Assembly: GCA_945877405.1 (NCBI GenBank)
Contig: CAMCSA010000011.1
Span: forward strand, 1-58,636
Reading direction: 5' to 3'
Source of the DNA: an uncultured Erysipelotrichaceae bacterium
GTDB taxonomy: Bacteria; Bacillota_I; Bacilli_A; Erysipelotrichales; Erysipelotrichaceae
Length of the DNA stretch: 58,636 nucleotides
The position numbers and the translations under genes were made by a program. The notes under the pieces were generated by a model, which was not told where the DNA came from, did not search any database, and saw only the letters and a list, made by a program, of their open reading frames with translations. Shown here in pieces: positions 50,702 through 58,636 of this stretch (position 1 is the stretch's first letter; the number at the start of each line of letters is the position of its first letter).

Positions 50702-51985
50702 ATGATTATTCATGATGCGTTTATGTCACTCAAAAATGACATGATACATTCATTTTTTTATTGGCTGACATTTGTCATCTCATCCATGTTCATCTTTCTG
50801 TTCCTTGTTGTATCAATGTCGGATGCTGTGGGTGTGACATTTGTGCAGGCAAAAGGGGATGTGGCGACAAATCTTGCTGTATTCAGCTCTGTGCTGTGTA
50901 TGGTGGAAATCGTATTCGCAAATGACTTCTATGTCAAAAGCAAATCACGTGAGCTAGCAGTAAGGCTTGTCTGTGGTGCAACCTATGTACAGCTTGCCCA
51001 GTATCTGCTGAGCCAGACGGTATTTCTTGTTGCGGTTGCCATTCCTGCTGGTATTCTTGCCGGTACCATATGCATCCCATTAATCGGTCTGCTGATGAGC
51101 AACATTACCGGAACGGCAATGTCCATTAATATCACAGGGGAAGCTCTGATCTGGACGATCTGTATTCTTGGATTTGTTGTGTTCTGGACGCTGATTCTGA
51201 ATCTGTCTTTTGCCTATCGTAACAGTGCAGCTCAGCTGCTCAATTCCCAGACGATCAAGACCGGTTCTTCCAATCCGTTTCTGACTGCTTTCCTGGAAGA
51301 TCTGAATAAAGGAAAACAGGGCACCATCAGCCGTATGATTGCCTTAGGGATGTTCCTTGTTCCGATTGGGCTGTTCTATTATTCCCCATCAGCTTCCATG
51401 ATCTTTGCGGCAGTTTCTCTTGTCGGATTGAATGACCTCATAAAAAACCTGGCAATGCCATATCTGAACAGGCATATTGAAAAGCATATTACAGATTCGG
51501 AAAAAACAGGATATCTTGGTTTTGTCCGTCATGACCTGAAGATACTCAAGACTAATCTCTTGCTGTTGATTGTCACCAGCGTACTTCTGATTACGATTCT
51601 TGTCAGCACAACTACAGCGACGGATGCTGTACTTGTACTGATTACTTATGTTGCAATGAGCACATTGCTTTCCATGGCAATTCTGTTCCGTTATTCATCT
51701 GACCTGTCTTTCAGAAAAAAGTATTACAGAACACTTTCACATATCGGATACATGCAGGACAGTGAAAAACGGATGATCACAAAGGAAGTACTCACATTCT
51801 ATGGTGTTGTGATTGCGCTGATTCTGTTTTATGTTATCAATCTTTCTGCATCATTGATCATAGGTGGTAATCTTTCTGTTACAAGTACGGTGGTTCTTTT
51901 GATCAGTGCGGTCATACCGGAACTGATCTGTATGATCATCAACCGCAGTTTCTATATGGATGTCATTTTCAACAGTAAAAAATAA
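50702..51985 (+). CDS. ABC exporter permease 1 (FtsX/BceB-like)
   Basis: The 427-residue protein has about 10 hydrophobic helices and begins MIIHDAFMSLKNDMIHSFFYWLTFVISSMFIF. The N-terminal half has FYVKSKSRELAVRLVCGAT, similar to FtsX-family permeases. Unlike BceB it lacks the large extracellular domain. It is paralogous to the permease two genes on (compare SRELAVRLVCGATYVQL with AKDLAVRLICGATYTYL). AAAGGAGGGACCTT precedes the start. With the ATPase between them they should form a heteromeric exporter of unknown substrate. Confidence 0.82.
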   Translation: MIIHDAFMSLKNDMIHSFFYWLTFVISSMFIFLFLVVSMSDAVGVTFVQAKGDVATNLAVFSSVLCMVEIVFANDFYVKSKSRELAVRLVCGATYVQLAQYLLSQTVFLVAVAIPAGILAGTICIPLIGLLMSNITGTAMSINITGEALIWTICILGFVVFWTLILNLSFAYRNSAAQLLNSQTIKTGSSNPFLTAFLEDLNKGKQGTISRMIALGMFLVPIGLFYYSPSASMIFAAVSLVGLNDLIKNLAMPYLNRHIEKHITDSEKTGYLGFVRHDLKILKTNLLLLIVTSVLLITILVSTTTATDAVLVLITYVAMSTLLSMAILFRYSSDLSFRKKYYRTLSHIGYMQDSEKRMITKEVLTFYGVVIALILFYVINLSASLIIGGNLSVTSTVVLLISAVIPELICMIINRSFYMDVIFNSKK

Positions 51986-51998
51986 GGAGGATACGGAA

Positions 51999-52775
51999 AT
52001 GGAAGAAAAGAAAGTCGTGCTGGAAGCACGCAATATGAAGAAAATCTACAACTATCAGACACCAAACGAATTTGAAGCACTGCACAATATCAACTTCAAA
52101 GTATACGAAGGGGAATTTGTCGGTATCATGGGACCATCGGGTTCCGGTAAGTCCACATTCATCAACAACATTTCTACGATCGATGAATGTACAGGCGGTA
52201 ATGTATTCATCAACGGCAAGAATGTCCGTGCCATGACAGCCAATGAAATCGGTCATTTCCGATATGAAAATCTTGGCTTCATCTTCCAGGATTTCAATCT
52301 TCTCGATACACATACAATGTATGAAAACATTGCCATGCCACTGGCGTTAGCTCATGTTTCAAAGGATAAGATCGAGGCGCGCGTCAATGAGCTGGCGAAG
52401 GAAATGAAGATTGATATGCTGTTGAAGAAATATCCGAATGAATGTTCCGGTGGTCAAAGACAGCGTGCATCCATCTGCCGTGCTCTTGTCAATAATCCGC
52501 GTATCATCGTAGCGGATGAACCGACAGGTAATCTGGACTCCGTCAACTCTTCTGAACTGTTGAAGATTCTGCAGGAACTCAACAGAAACAATGGTGTCAC
52601 CATTGTCATGGTAACCCATGATGCCCTGATTGCATCCTATTCCAGCAGACTCATCTATATCAAGGATGGTAATATCGAATCTGAACTTGTGAAGGGAGAA
52701 AGCAGTCAGGATGAATATTTCAAGAAGATCGTTGAACTGAATTCACGTGAATCCATGGAGATACTGACAAAATGA
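51999..52775 (+). CDS. ABC transporter ATP-binding protein
   Basis: The 258-residue protein has a single cassette with Walker A GPSGSGKST, Q-loop FIFQDFNLLD, signature CSGGQRQRA, Walker B IIVADEPTGNLD and an H-loop MVTHDA. This is the LolD/MacB/BceA type that powers FtsX-like permeases. The start at 51999 follows AAGGAGGATACGGAA, 13 bases after permease 1. Its stop overlaps permease 2 (ATGA). Confidence 0.93.
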   Translation: MEEKKVVLEARNMKKIYNYQTPNEFEALHNINFKVYEGEFVGIMGPSGSGKSTFINNISTIDECTGGNVFINGKNVRAMTANEIGHFRYENLGFIFQDFNLLDTHTMYENIAMPLALAHVSKDKIEARVNELAKEMKIDMLLKKYPNECSGGQRQRASICRALVNNPRIIVADEPTGNLDSVNSSELLKILQELNRNNGVTIVMVTHDALIASYSSRLIYIKDGNIESELVKGESSQDEYFKKIVELNSRESMEILTK

Positions 52776-54010
52776 TCCTGAAAGAGGCTTTGCGTTCCGT
52801 ACGTAATGATCTGTTCCGTGCCTTCTTTTTCTGGCTCACGTTTCTTCTAACAACGGTTTTCATCTTCCTGTTCTTTAATCTTTCCTATGAGATCGGAGAA
52901 GAAGGAGTCATGACGATTGTGACGGTATTCATGGTCATTGTCTGTACGGTGGATATATTCTTTGTCAATCATTTCTATATGACAAGTCGTGCCAAAGATC
53001 TTGCGGTACGACTGATCTGTGGTGCAACCTATACATATCTGTCATTCTATCTGCTGATTCAGGTTATCTTCCTGTTACTGCTTGCTTTACCTGCAGGGAT
53101 AGGAATCGGATGTGCTTTGATGCCTGTGATCAACAGCCTGCTTGGAACTTCGATCATGATCACAACAGATGCAATGATCCGTATTGCAGTTGTGATTGGT
53201 CTGATCATCTTCTGGATTCTGCTGTTCAATATGAGCTTTACATATAAAAGTGCAGCCAGCATGATGTTCAATATGCAAAGTGAGATGGTATCCGGGAAAT
53301 CCAATGTTCTGACACTTCGAGGTGGAAAGAAAGCTGAAAAGCTGAAAAGACTTGTTCTGTTCCCGTTATATCTTGTTCCGCTGCTTCTGTTAGTGGATCC
53401 TTTGAAACCATCTGTCATCTGCACTGGTTTCTGTATTGTTATCTTCTCCGTGCTGGTTGATGGCGCGTGGGTTCCGTATCTGAACGATCAGATGGACCGC
53501 TATATTACGGATCCGTATCAGAATATTCATATCGGGTTCCATCGTATGAATGTACGATATATGAAAAAGAATATTCTTCTTGTCAATGGATCCACACTGT
53601 TTGTATATGCACTTTTGGATCAGGCGAAAGGATCACATGTGTTCTCAGTTACCATTCTGCTTTCCTGCTGTATGGTGTCCTTCCTGATGTGGTTTGCCTA
53701 CCTGTTTCAGTACACAAACGAACAGGTTAGAAGAGGGGCAAAACTTGGTACATTACTGCATATCGGTTATACAAAGGAGCAGCTGAATAAAATACTCCGT
53801 AAGGAAGTGTTCAGCATCTATGGTACAACACTGCTGTTTTTCGCAATCGTCTTTGTGCCTGTAACAGCATCTCATCTAAGCAGAGCAGCCATCACATTGC
53901 CACAGCTTGCACTTGTTGGTGGATGTTACCTGATTCCACTTACCATCTGCATGGTTGTATCCTTGCGGTTTTATAATCGCGTTGTGGATCATATCAAAAC
54001 GGTTCGATAA
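52772..54010 (+). CDS. ABC exporter permease 2 (FtsX/BceB-like)
   Basis: The 412-residue protein starts MILKEALRSVRNDLFRAFFFWLTFLLTTVFIFLF and has about 10 membrane helices. It is a diverged copy of permease 1, with matching AVRLICGATYTYLSFYLL and GYTKEQLNKILRKEV. The two flank the ATPase and overlap it, so they are probably made in equal amounts. No two-component genes that usually regulate BceAB are adjacent. A terminator follows. Confidence 0.82.
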   Translation: MILKEALRSVRNDLFRAFFFWLTFLLTTVFIFLFFNLSYEIGEEGVMTIVTVFMVIVCTVDIFFVNHFYMTSRAKDLAVRLICGATYTYLSFYLLIQVIFLLLLALPAGIGIGCALMPVINSLLGTSIMITTDAMIRIAVVIGLIIFWILLFNMSFTYKSAASMMFNMQSEMVSGKSNVLTLRGGKKAEKLKRLVLFPLYLVPLLLLVDPLKPSVICTGFCIVIFSVLVDGAWVPYLNDQMDRYITDPYQNIHIGFHRMNVRYMKKNILLVNGSTLFVYALLDQAKGSHVFSVTILLSCCMVSFLMWFAYLFQYTNEQVRRGAKLGTLLHIGYTKEQLNKILRKEVFSIYGTTLLFFAIVFVPVTASHLSRAAITLPQLALVGGCYLIPLTICMVVSLRFYNRVVDHIKTVR

Positions 54011-54014
54011 CAAA

Positions 54015-54043
54015 AAGAAGTCTGGTATGTCCAGGCTTCTTTT
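54015..54043 (+). terminator. Terminator after the ABC exporter
   Basis: AAGAAGTCTGG pairs with CCAGGCTTCTT (one wobble) around TATGT, then TTT. It may also serve the convergent minus-strand gene. Confidence 0.7.
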
Positions 54044-54047
54044 ACAT

Positions 54048-55250
54048 TTACTGCAACTTTCTGTGATAAATACGTGCGGCTTTGAAAACAGATCGTATTC
54101 TATTATAAATCAGCTGATACTGCAGTTCAATCCGATGGTTGTCCATGCCGGTCGATTCCCTGTATTCTACCAGCTGATTTCCATATTCCAATGGAATCTG
54201 CTTTAACACTGAAAAATCGTAGTCATCAAAACGGATATATGGCAGCAGGGATTCAAAACTGAGAGAAGATGCATTGAAAAGATTACATGTTGCATGATGA
54301 TCATGGTTTTCCATGTCTGTATCAGGTATCAGGGAACCAAGGGTATGGCTGAAACTGTATGCTGGTACTGGATCAAGCCACTGTCCATTGCGGGCATCGA
54401 TTTCAACTGCCATATCAGTCAGTTTTCGATCCGGTTTTAGCAACAGGTAATCCAGCAGAAGCATGTCGCTGATTTTCTTTTTTGCATCCTTGATGCCATG
54501 TTCTTCAAGTGAGTGGATATAGGCATCAATGGAAAGCTGATATGGCCGGGAAGAAACAGATGACAGGACTGATTGTACAGTAACGGCATCTGTATGTTCC
54601 TTTGTAAAACATGGGCTGACACTGATCAGCTGTCCTTCAACGATTTCAAGTTCGTATCTGCATGCATGCAGATCAAGTAATCCGGCAATTCTTCCAGCAA
54701 GCCAGTGGTGGATCGGATCCATCTGGTAAGGATCATCATTGCCTTTATCCAGAAGGAACTGTCCGTTTTCTTTCACCCATGCTTTTTTCTGATTCCCGGA
54801 AAGCATGATGGATGGACTGATGGCTGTGGAGGCTGGTTGTGATTCACCGGTAAACCTTGCCTTCTTGAAGCCAGAAAGGTCATAGTCATGGTGATATGGG
54901 CTGACTGCCATCCAGTTGACATGCTGTCCGTTTTCCACAAACCAGTATGTATCACATAAGGAGATACCATAGGCTTTCATCAGCAGATCATTTCTGTTGG
55001 AAACAGAAAGAGCAGACAGCGTTTCCTGCAGACCATATGCAGTTTCAGGTATCATTCGTTCTTTCATCCATCGGTTGAATAAAGTGATCTGAATTTTTCC
55101 GCCTTTTTGAATACCGATCGGCAGATGCATCGGATTGTATGTTTCTATGATGGAAGTGACTTCATGGGATGAACTGTCATATGCAAAAAGGATAACGGGA
55201 GTTTTTCTGTGCATCAGAACAAATTCTTTTTTCTTACGGAACAGCTTCAT
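54048..55250 (-). CDS. HipA-like kinase-domain protein
   Basis: The 400-residue protein begins MKLFRKKKEFVLMHRKTPVI. The N-terminal part (LPIGIQKGGKIQITLFNRWMKERMIPETAYGLQETLSAL, quoted in pieces by motif: FNRWMKERMIP, LMKAYGISLCDTYW) resembles HipA-like proteins of Firmicutes often annotated as excisionase or HipA-domain proteins. The C-terminal half has WVKENGQFLLDKG and DYLLLKPDRKLTD, where a Lys and Asp could serve as kinase residues. The catalytic loop is not canonical, so activity is uncertain. No HipB-like antitoxin is adjacent. The start at 55250 is favoured because a TATAGT ends 7 bases upstream; the open frame extends 39 codons further. Confidence 0.6.
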   Translation of the reverse strand: MKLFRKKKEFVLMHRKTPVILFAYDSSSHEVTSIIETYNPMHLPIGIQKGGKIQITLFNRWMKERMIPETAYGLQETLSALSVSNRNDLLMKAYGISLCDTYWFVENGQHVNWMAVSPYHHDYDLSGFKKARFTGESQPASTAISPSIMLSGNQKKAWVKENGQFLLDKGNDDPYQMDPIHHWLAGRIAGLLDLHACRYELEIVEGQLISVSPCFTKEHTDAVTVQSVLSSVSSRPYQLSIDAYIHSLEEHGIKDAKKKISDMLLLDYLLLKPDRKLTDMAVEIDARNGQWLDPVPAYSFSHTLGSLIPDTDMENHDHHATCNLFNASSLSFESLLPYIRFDDYDFSVLKQIPLEYGNQLVEYRESTGMDNHRIELQYQLIYNRIRSVFKAARIYHRKLQ

Positions 55251-55257
55251 GTTCATA

Positions 55258-55263
55258 ACTATA
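55258..55263 (-). promoter_or_regulatory. -10 box directly before the HipA-like start
   Basis: On the minus strand TATAGT ends 7 bases before the ATG at 55250. The -35 region 17 bp further (TGTTCA) is weak. No ribosome site is present, so a leaderless mRNA is possible. Confidence 0.4.
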
Positions 55264-55463
55264 ACAGAAAAGCAGTCAGTTGAACAGTTGCCGACGTATT
55301 CACCAGCCATGCTGCATATCAACTCGATCATATCGATCTTTTCTGGTATTCGTCTGAATATGTACATACGGATGGGTTACATAGTGCATGTACCTGCTAC
55401 GGATGGAAGGTCGGATGACTGAAGATATCAGGTTCGGGGGAGCATTTTGCAATCATCATCAAT

Positions 55464-55489
55464 GAAAAACACCGGCATGATACCGGTGT
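55464..55489 (-). terminator. Terminator of glnN
   Basis: On the minus strand ACACCGG pairs with CCGGTGT around TATCATG, followed by TTTTC. It lies 7 bases after the glnN stop. Confidence 0.85.
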
Positions 55490-55495
55490 CTGTAA

Positions 55496-57589
55496 TCAGT
55501 CAAGGTTGAAGATCATATCTTCATACAATGGCAGTTTGTAGAATGATCTGGATGCGATTTCTTCATAGCGGTCAATCAGAGCTCTCAGCTCTTCCATTGC
55601 CGGAAGAACGGAATAATAGATCTTCTTACCACATTCATAGTCATTGCCACAGCTGTTTGCATCCTTCCATAACTGTGTCATGCGGTCTACATAGGCATAG
55701 GATTTATCAATCAGTTCAGAAAGCTGATTCATTCTCTTTGTGATGAAGGCAGGGCATGCACTGCCGGATGCAACTGCAGTTTCGCTGTAGAATTTCAGTT
55801 CAGCAGTCATGGCTGGCAGAACATCCTTACGTGTCATTTCGATTAATGTCTTGACTTCAATATCCATGACACGGTCATACTGTTCTTCCATGATTCTGCG
55901 GTTGGCTTCCAGTTCCACTTCAGAATAGATGCCTAAAGATGTAAACAGGTGAATGACTTTCGGATCCTTGAGGACCTGTGTTGCCTCAATGTAGGAGGTG
56001 ACATTCGGTAAGCCTCTTCTCTGTGCTTCCTTGACCCATTCATCCGAGTAACCATCGCCAGAGAACAGTACTCTTTTATGATCGTGAATCATCTGCCGGC
56101 AGATATGTAATGCCTTTTCTCTGACATCCTGCAGATACTTGATGCCTTCCAGCTGTTTTGCGATACCGTTGAGTGATTCTGCCATGATGGCATTGAGAAC
56201 AGTATTGGAGAAAGAGGCAGACATGCTGGAACCAAGCATTCTGAACTCAAACTTGTTACCAGTAAAAGCAAGAGGGGATGTTCTGTTGCGGTCTGCATTA
56301 TCATGTGGGATATAGGCAAGATTTGTTAATGGGGTGAAATCGACTGGGGAGTCATCCTTGCGGATGGATGGATGATCCTGATACAAGGAGAACAGGATAT
56401 CTTCAATATAGCTTCCCAGATAAATGGAAATGATCGCTGGAGGTGCTTCATGGGCGCCAAGTCTGTGATCGTTACCCGCAGAGGATGCGGAAAGTCTCAA
56501 TAACAGTGCATAATTGTCAACTGCTTCAATAAATGCACACATGAATGTCAGGAATCGGATGTTTTCAGCAGGCTTTTTACCCGGGTCAAACAGATTCTGA
56601 CCATCATCTGTAATGATGGAATAGTTATTATGTTTACCGGATCCGTTGATGCCGTAGAATGGCTTTTCATGCAACAGGCATGCAAAACCATGACGTTCTG
56701 CAGTCTTACGCAGAATATCCATTGTCAGCTGGTTCTGGTCAACAGCCATATTGCCTGTTGTAAAAATCGGTGCAAGCTCAAACTGAGCAGGAGCTGCTTC
56801 GTTATGTTCTGTTTTGGCAAAGATACCAAGCTTCCATAACTGCTCATTGACATCCTTCATGAATGCCTTGACTCTTGTTGGAATGGCACCGAAATAATGA
56901 TCACTTAATTCCTGGCCTTTTGTGGCGGATGTACCGAAAAGAGTTCTTCCACAAAGACGCAGGTCAAGTCTTTGATCAAAGTACTTCTTGTCAACAAGGA
57001 AATATTCCTGTTCCAGACCTACTGAGATATTACAGGAGCGGACATCCTTATCACCAAGCAGGTTGACAACTCTTGTGGCAGCCTTTGATAAAGCGTCCAA
57101 AGATTTCAGCAATGGTTCTTTTCTGTCCAGTGCTTCGCCATTGTAGGAAACGAAAATCGTTGGAATACAGAGTACTTCTTCACGGATGAATACAGGGGAA
57201 GTCACATCCCAGTATGTATAGCCACGAGCTTCAAATGTTGCACGTAAGCCGCCGGATGGGAAACTGGATGCATCCGGTTCACCCTTGATCAGCATCTTAC
57301 CTGAGAATCTGGAGATTGGATCTCCCTGGCTGTCCGGTTCGATAAAGGCATCATGCTTTTCTGCTGTGCCACCGGTTAATGGCTGGAACCAGTGGGTAAA
57401 ATGCGTTGCACCGTTTTCCATCGCCCATCTTTTCATTGCATGTGCAATTGCATCTGCTGTTGTACGTTCCAGTGATTCTTCGTTGGCTACTGTTTTCTTC
57501 CATGCTTCATATACCGGCTTTGGAAGTCTTTCCTTCATTTCCTTTTCACCAAATACCAGTATACCGAAATCTTCAAATGGTTTTTCCAT
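55496..57589 (-). CDS. glnN: Glutamine synthetase type III
   Basis: The 697-residue protein has the GS III layout: an N-terminal domain with FEDFGILVFGEKEMKERL, THWFQPLTGGTAEKHD and FSGKMLIKGEPDASSFP. The catalytic part has GLEQEYFLVD, KTEHNEAAPAQFELAP, NGSGKHNNYSI and RLGAHEAPPAI. GS III makes glutamine from glutamate and ammonia using ATP and is common in gut anaerobes. The start at 57589 follows GGGAGAAAACAGAAAT; the frame stays open 39 codons upstream but matches nothing. A short inverted repeat about 45 bases upstream may be regulatory. Confidence 0.95.
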   Translation of the reverse strand: MEKPFEDFGILVFGEKEMKERLPKPVYEAWKKTVANEESLERTTADAIAHAMKRWAMENGATHFTHWFQPLTGGTAEKHDAFIEPDSQGDPISRFSGKMLIKGEPDASSFPSGGLRATFEARGYTYWDVTSPVFIREEVLCIPTIFVSYNGEALDRKEPLLKSLDALSKAATRVVNLLGDKDVRSCNISVGLEQEYFLVDKKYFDQRLDLRLCGRTLFGTSATKGQELSDHYFGAIPTRVKAFMKDVNEQLWKLGIFAKTEHNEAAPAQFELAPIFTTGNMAVDQNQLTMDILRKTAERHGFACLLHEKPFYGINGSGKHNNYSIITDDGQNLFDPGKKPAENIRFLTFMCAFIEAVDNYALLLRLSASSAGNDHRLGAHEAPPAIISIYLGSYIEDILFSLYQDHPSIRKDDSPVDFTPLTNLAYIPHDNADRNRTSPLAFTGNKFEFRMLGSSMSASFSNTVLNAIMAESLNGIAKQLEGIKYLQDVREKALHICRQMIHDHKRVLFSGDGYSDEWVKEAQRRGLPNVTSYIEATQVLKDPKVIHLFTSLGIYSEVELEANRRIMEEQYDRVMDIEVKTLIEMTRKDVLPAMTAELKFYSETAVASGSACPAFITKRMNQLSELIDKSYAYVDRMTQLWKDANSCGNDYECGKKIYYSVLPAMEELRALIDRYEEIASRSFYKLPLYEDMIFNLD

Positions 57590-57631
57590 ATTTCTGTTTT
57601 CTCCCTCGCAACAGATATTCTGTACTTTTTC

Positions 57632-57650
57632 TTTGATTCGGTCAATCAAA
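57632..57650 (-). promoter_or_regulatory. Inverted repeat upstream of glnN
   Basis: TTTGATT (57632-57638) and AATCAAA (57644-57650) are 7-base arms around 5 bases. On the minus strand TTGACC overlaps the arms and could be a -35 box. A nitrogen-responsive regulator could bind, but the match to known sites is not established. Confidence 0.4.
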
Positions 57651-57754
57651 AACGGAATATTTTTGAAAAAGAGAAATAAAAACAGAAAAATCATGTTGAA
57701 AAGCATCTGATATCAGAAATTTTGAATTCTTTTTCTGTAAAGAAAAACAGAAAA

Positions 57755-58441
57755 TCAAGGTATCAGCCAGGAGCAGGAATGATCACGGAAAGTCAGGTTT
57801 TCGGCAATTGTCATATTGCGGACTTCATTCTTCCTGGAAATACTTACAACGACATCATATTCCACATATGTCGGCAATGGTTTTGTATCAAATCGTGCCC
57901 GACATATGCCGTTTTCGCATTTGGCTGTAACGGTCTGGTTATGGGAAGGTGAATCCATTGTGACTGTATATGTGATATTCTCATTTCCAACATTTGGGAC
58001 AAATGAGCATTCCAGTTCTTCCTGGTAACAGACAAAATCAACACCTGAAACAGTAATATTCTCTGGCAGGACAGGGGAGCTCTGCGTAGAAGTAAATATC
58101 GTACCAATCAGAATTCCAATGATGACAAGTGCGGAAAGAAACAGTGCTTTCCAGATATTGGCAGATCTGCGGTTACGGATGGCAAGCTGTTCATTCATCT
58201 GGGCAAGCACTTCCACAATGGATGTCATATCGGATGGTTCTGTCATTTTTTCATCTGACAGAAGTTCAGATACCGGAACATCCAGTGCTTCACCAATGTG
58301 GCACAGCATATCCGCATCCGGTACTGCAATTCCTTTTTCCCACTTGGATACGGTTTGTCTGACAACATTCAGTTTGAGTGCCAGCGCTTCCTGGGTCAAT
58401 CCTTTTTCCTTTCGGATTCTGGCAAGATTATCGTGTAACAT
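57755..58441 (-). CDS. Membrane-anchored XRE-family regulator
   Basis: The 228-residue protein has an N-terminal Xre/Cro helix-turn-helix (about 4-58, NLARIRKEKGLTQEALALKLNV..QTVSKWEKG). A membrane helix (about 94-115, ALFLSALVIIGILIGTIF) follows, then an extracellular beta-rich domain with two cysteines. Such one-membrane-helix regulators may sense an outside or membrane signal. The start at 58441 follows AAAAAGGAGTTCACGCAT; 35 more in-frame codons upstream lack a site. It lies 165 bases before glnN on the same strand and could share its transcript. Confidence 0.85.
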   Translation of the reverse strand: MLHDNLARIRKEKGLTQEALALKLNVVRQTVSKWEKGIAVPDADMLCHIGEALDVPVSELLSDEKMTEPSDMTSIVEVLAQMNEQLAIRNRRSANIWKALFLSALVIIGILIGTIFTSTQSSPVLPENITVSGVDFVCYQEELECSFVPNVGNENITYTVTMDSPSHNQTVTAKCENGICRARFDTKPLPTYVEYDVVVSISRKNEVRNMTIAENLTFRDHSCSWLIP

Positions 58442-58471
58442 ATGCGTGAACTCCTTTTTGTTTACACCATT

Positions 58472-58500
58472 ATTGTAAGTACCAACAGCATTGCATACAA
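58472..58500 (-). promoter_or_regulatory. Promoter of the XRE gene
   Basis: On the minus strand TTGTAT (58500-58495) and TACAAT (58477-58472) are 17 bp apart, about 30 bases before the ATG with a good ribosome site between. Confidence 0.65.
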
Positions 58501-58557
58501 GCAACCAGCAGGCGCATTGCGCACATGTGTGCGGTATGTTTTCCATCCAATGAAGGT

Positions 58558-58636
58558 TGTGCCAAGGGATCCTGCTGATTGATCTGTGGGAGGAATTGGC
58601 ACTATTCCTTTCCTGTGTATTGATTGCGTATGTATT
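58558..58636 (+). repeat. 79-bp repeat, copy 2, running to the window edge
   Basis: It is the reverse complement of 24352-24430 with three mismatches and continues beyond the window. In copy 1 this sequence is the left end of the tnpB element, so another tnpB-type element probably begins here and extends to the right on the plus strand. Confidence 0.7.

Overview
The window looks like a chromosomal segment of a low-to-mid GC Gram-positive anaerobe of the Bacillota, most plausibly an Erysipelotrichia/Clostridia-type gut bacterium. This is inferred from the strong AGGAGG-type ribosome binding sites, a GlnN-type glutamine synthetase III, CdaA-CdaR-GlmM, an Lsa-like ABC-F protein, a FeoA-FeoB fusion, an ECF S component next to CoA genes, and short bacterial intergenic regions. 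No species can be assigned from sequence alone.

Layout. 1-1.7 kb: a type IV AbiE toxin-antitoxin locus with an intact antitoxin and a decayed toxin. 1.8-8.6 kb: nucleoid-associated protein, TIGR01212 radical SAM enzyme, FeoAB iron transporter, ferredoxin-like aldo/keto reductase and LarC. 8.6-10.6 kb: an IS4-family element with clean ends and a 9-bp target duplication, inserted into a gene remnant. 10.8-15.3 kb: Na/phosphate symporter, metallophosphoesterase and an HPr-D-lactate dehydrogenase fusion. 15.5-22.8 kb: AAA/DUF4143 ATPase, a small phosphodiesterase, a CoA operon (S component, coaBC, coaX, dipeptidase), a nucleotidyltransferase and maf. 22.8-24.4 kb: an IS200/IS605-type tnpB element with a candidate omega RNA. 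24.5-33.5 kb: tRNA-Thr, MATE exporter, redox protein, cdaA-cdaR-glmM, a two-component system and a chimeric pseudogene. 33.6-41.3 kb: hydrolase and membrane-anchored MurF-like ligase, ABC-F plus MFS behind a leader with a tiny ORF, a glycerophosphodiesterase-lipase fusion and a VOC protein. 41.3-44.0 kb: a perfectly duplicated tRNA block and an IS66-type element. 44.0-48.1 kb: a tightly coupled three-gene operon (methyltransferase/aminopropyltransferase fold, PD-(D/E)XK-like protein with zinc ribbon, and a Tet(M)-like GTPase fused to a Rae1/YacP-type ribonuclease). 48.1-50.6 kb: two small conserved-looking proteins, an esterase and a probable ADP-ribosyltransferase-fold protein. 50.7-54.0 kb: an ABC exporter with two paralogous permeases. 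54.0-58.6 kb: a HipA-like protein, glutamine synthetase III, a membrane-anchored XRE regulator, and the edge of a repeat matching the left end of the tnpB element.

The strongest candidates for undescribed biology are the fusions. They are HPr with D-lactate dehydrogenase (phosphorylatable His15 kept, Ser46 replaced by Asn), an A-site GTPase with an A-site ribonuclease in a coupled operon, and a glycerophosphodiesterase with a lysophospholipase. To these add an R-S-ExE ADP-ribosyltransferase-like protein, a MurF-like ligase whose first domain is replaced by membrane helices, and several genes whose -10 box sits so close to the ATG that their mRNAs should be leaderless. Everything is read by eye; no database or folding program was run.
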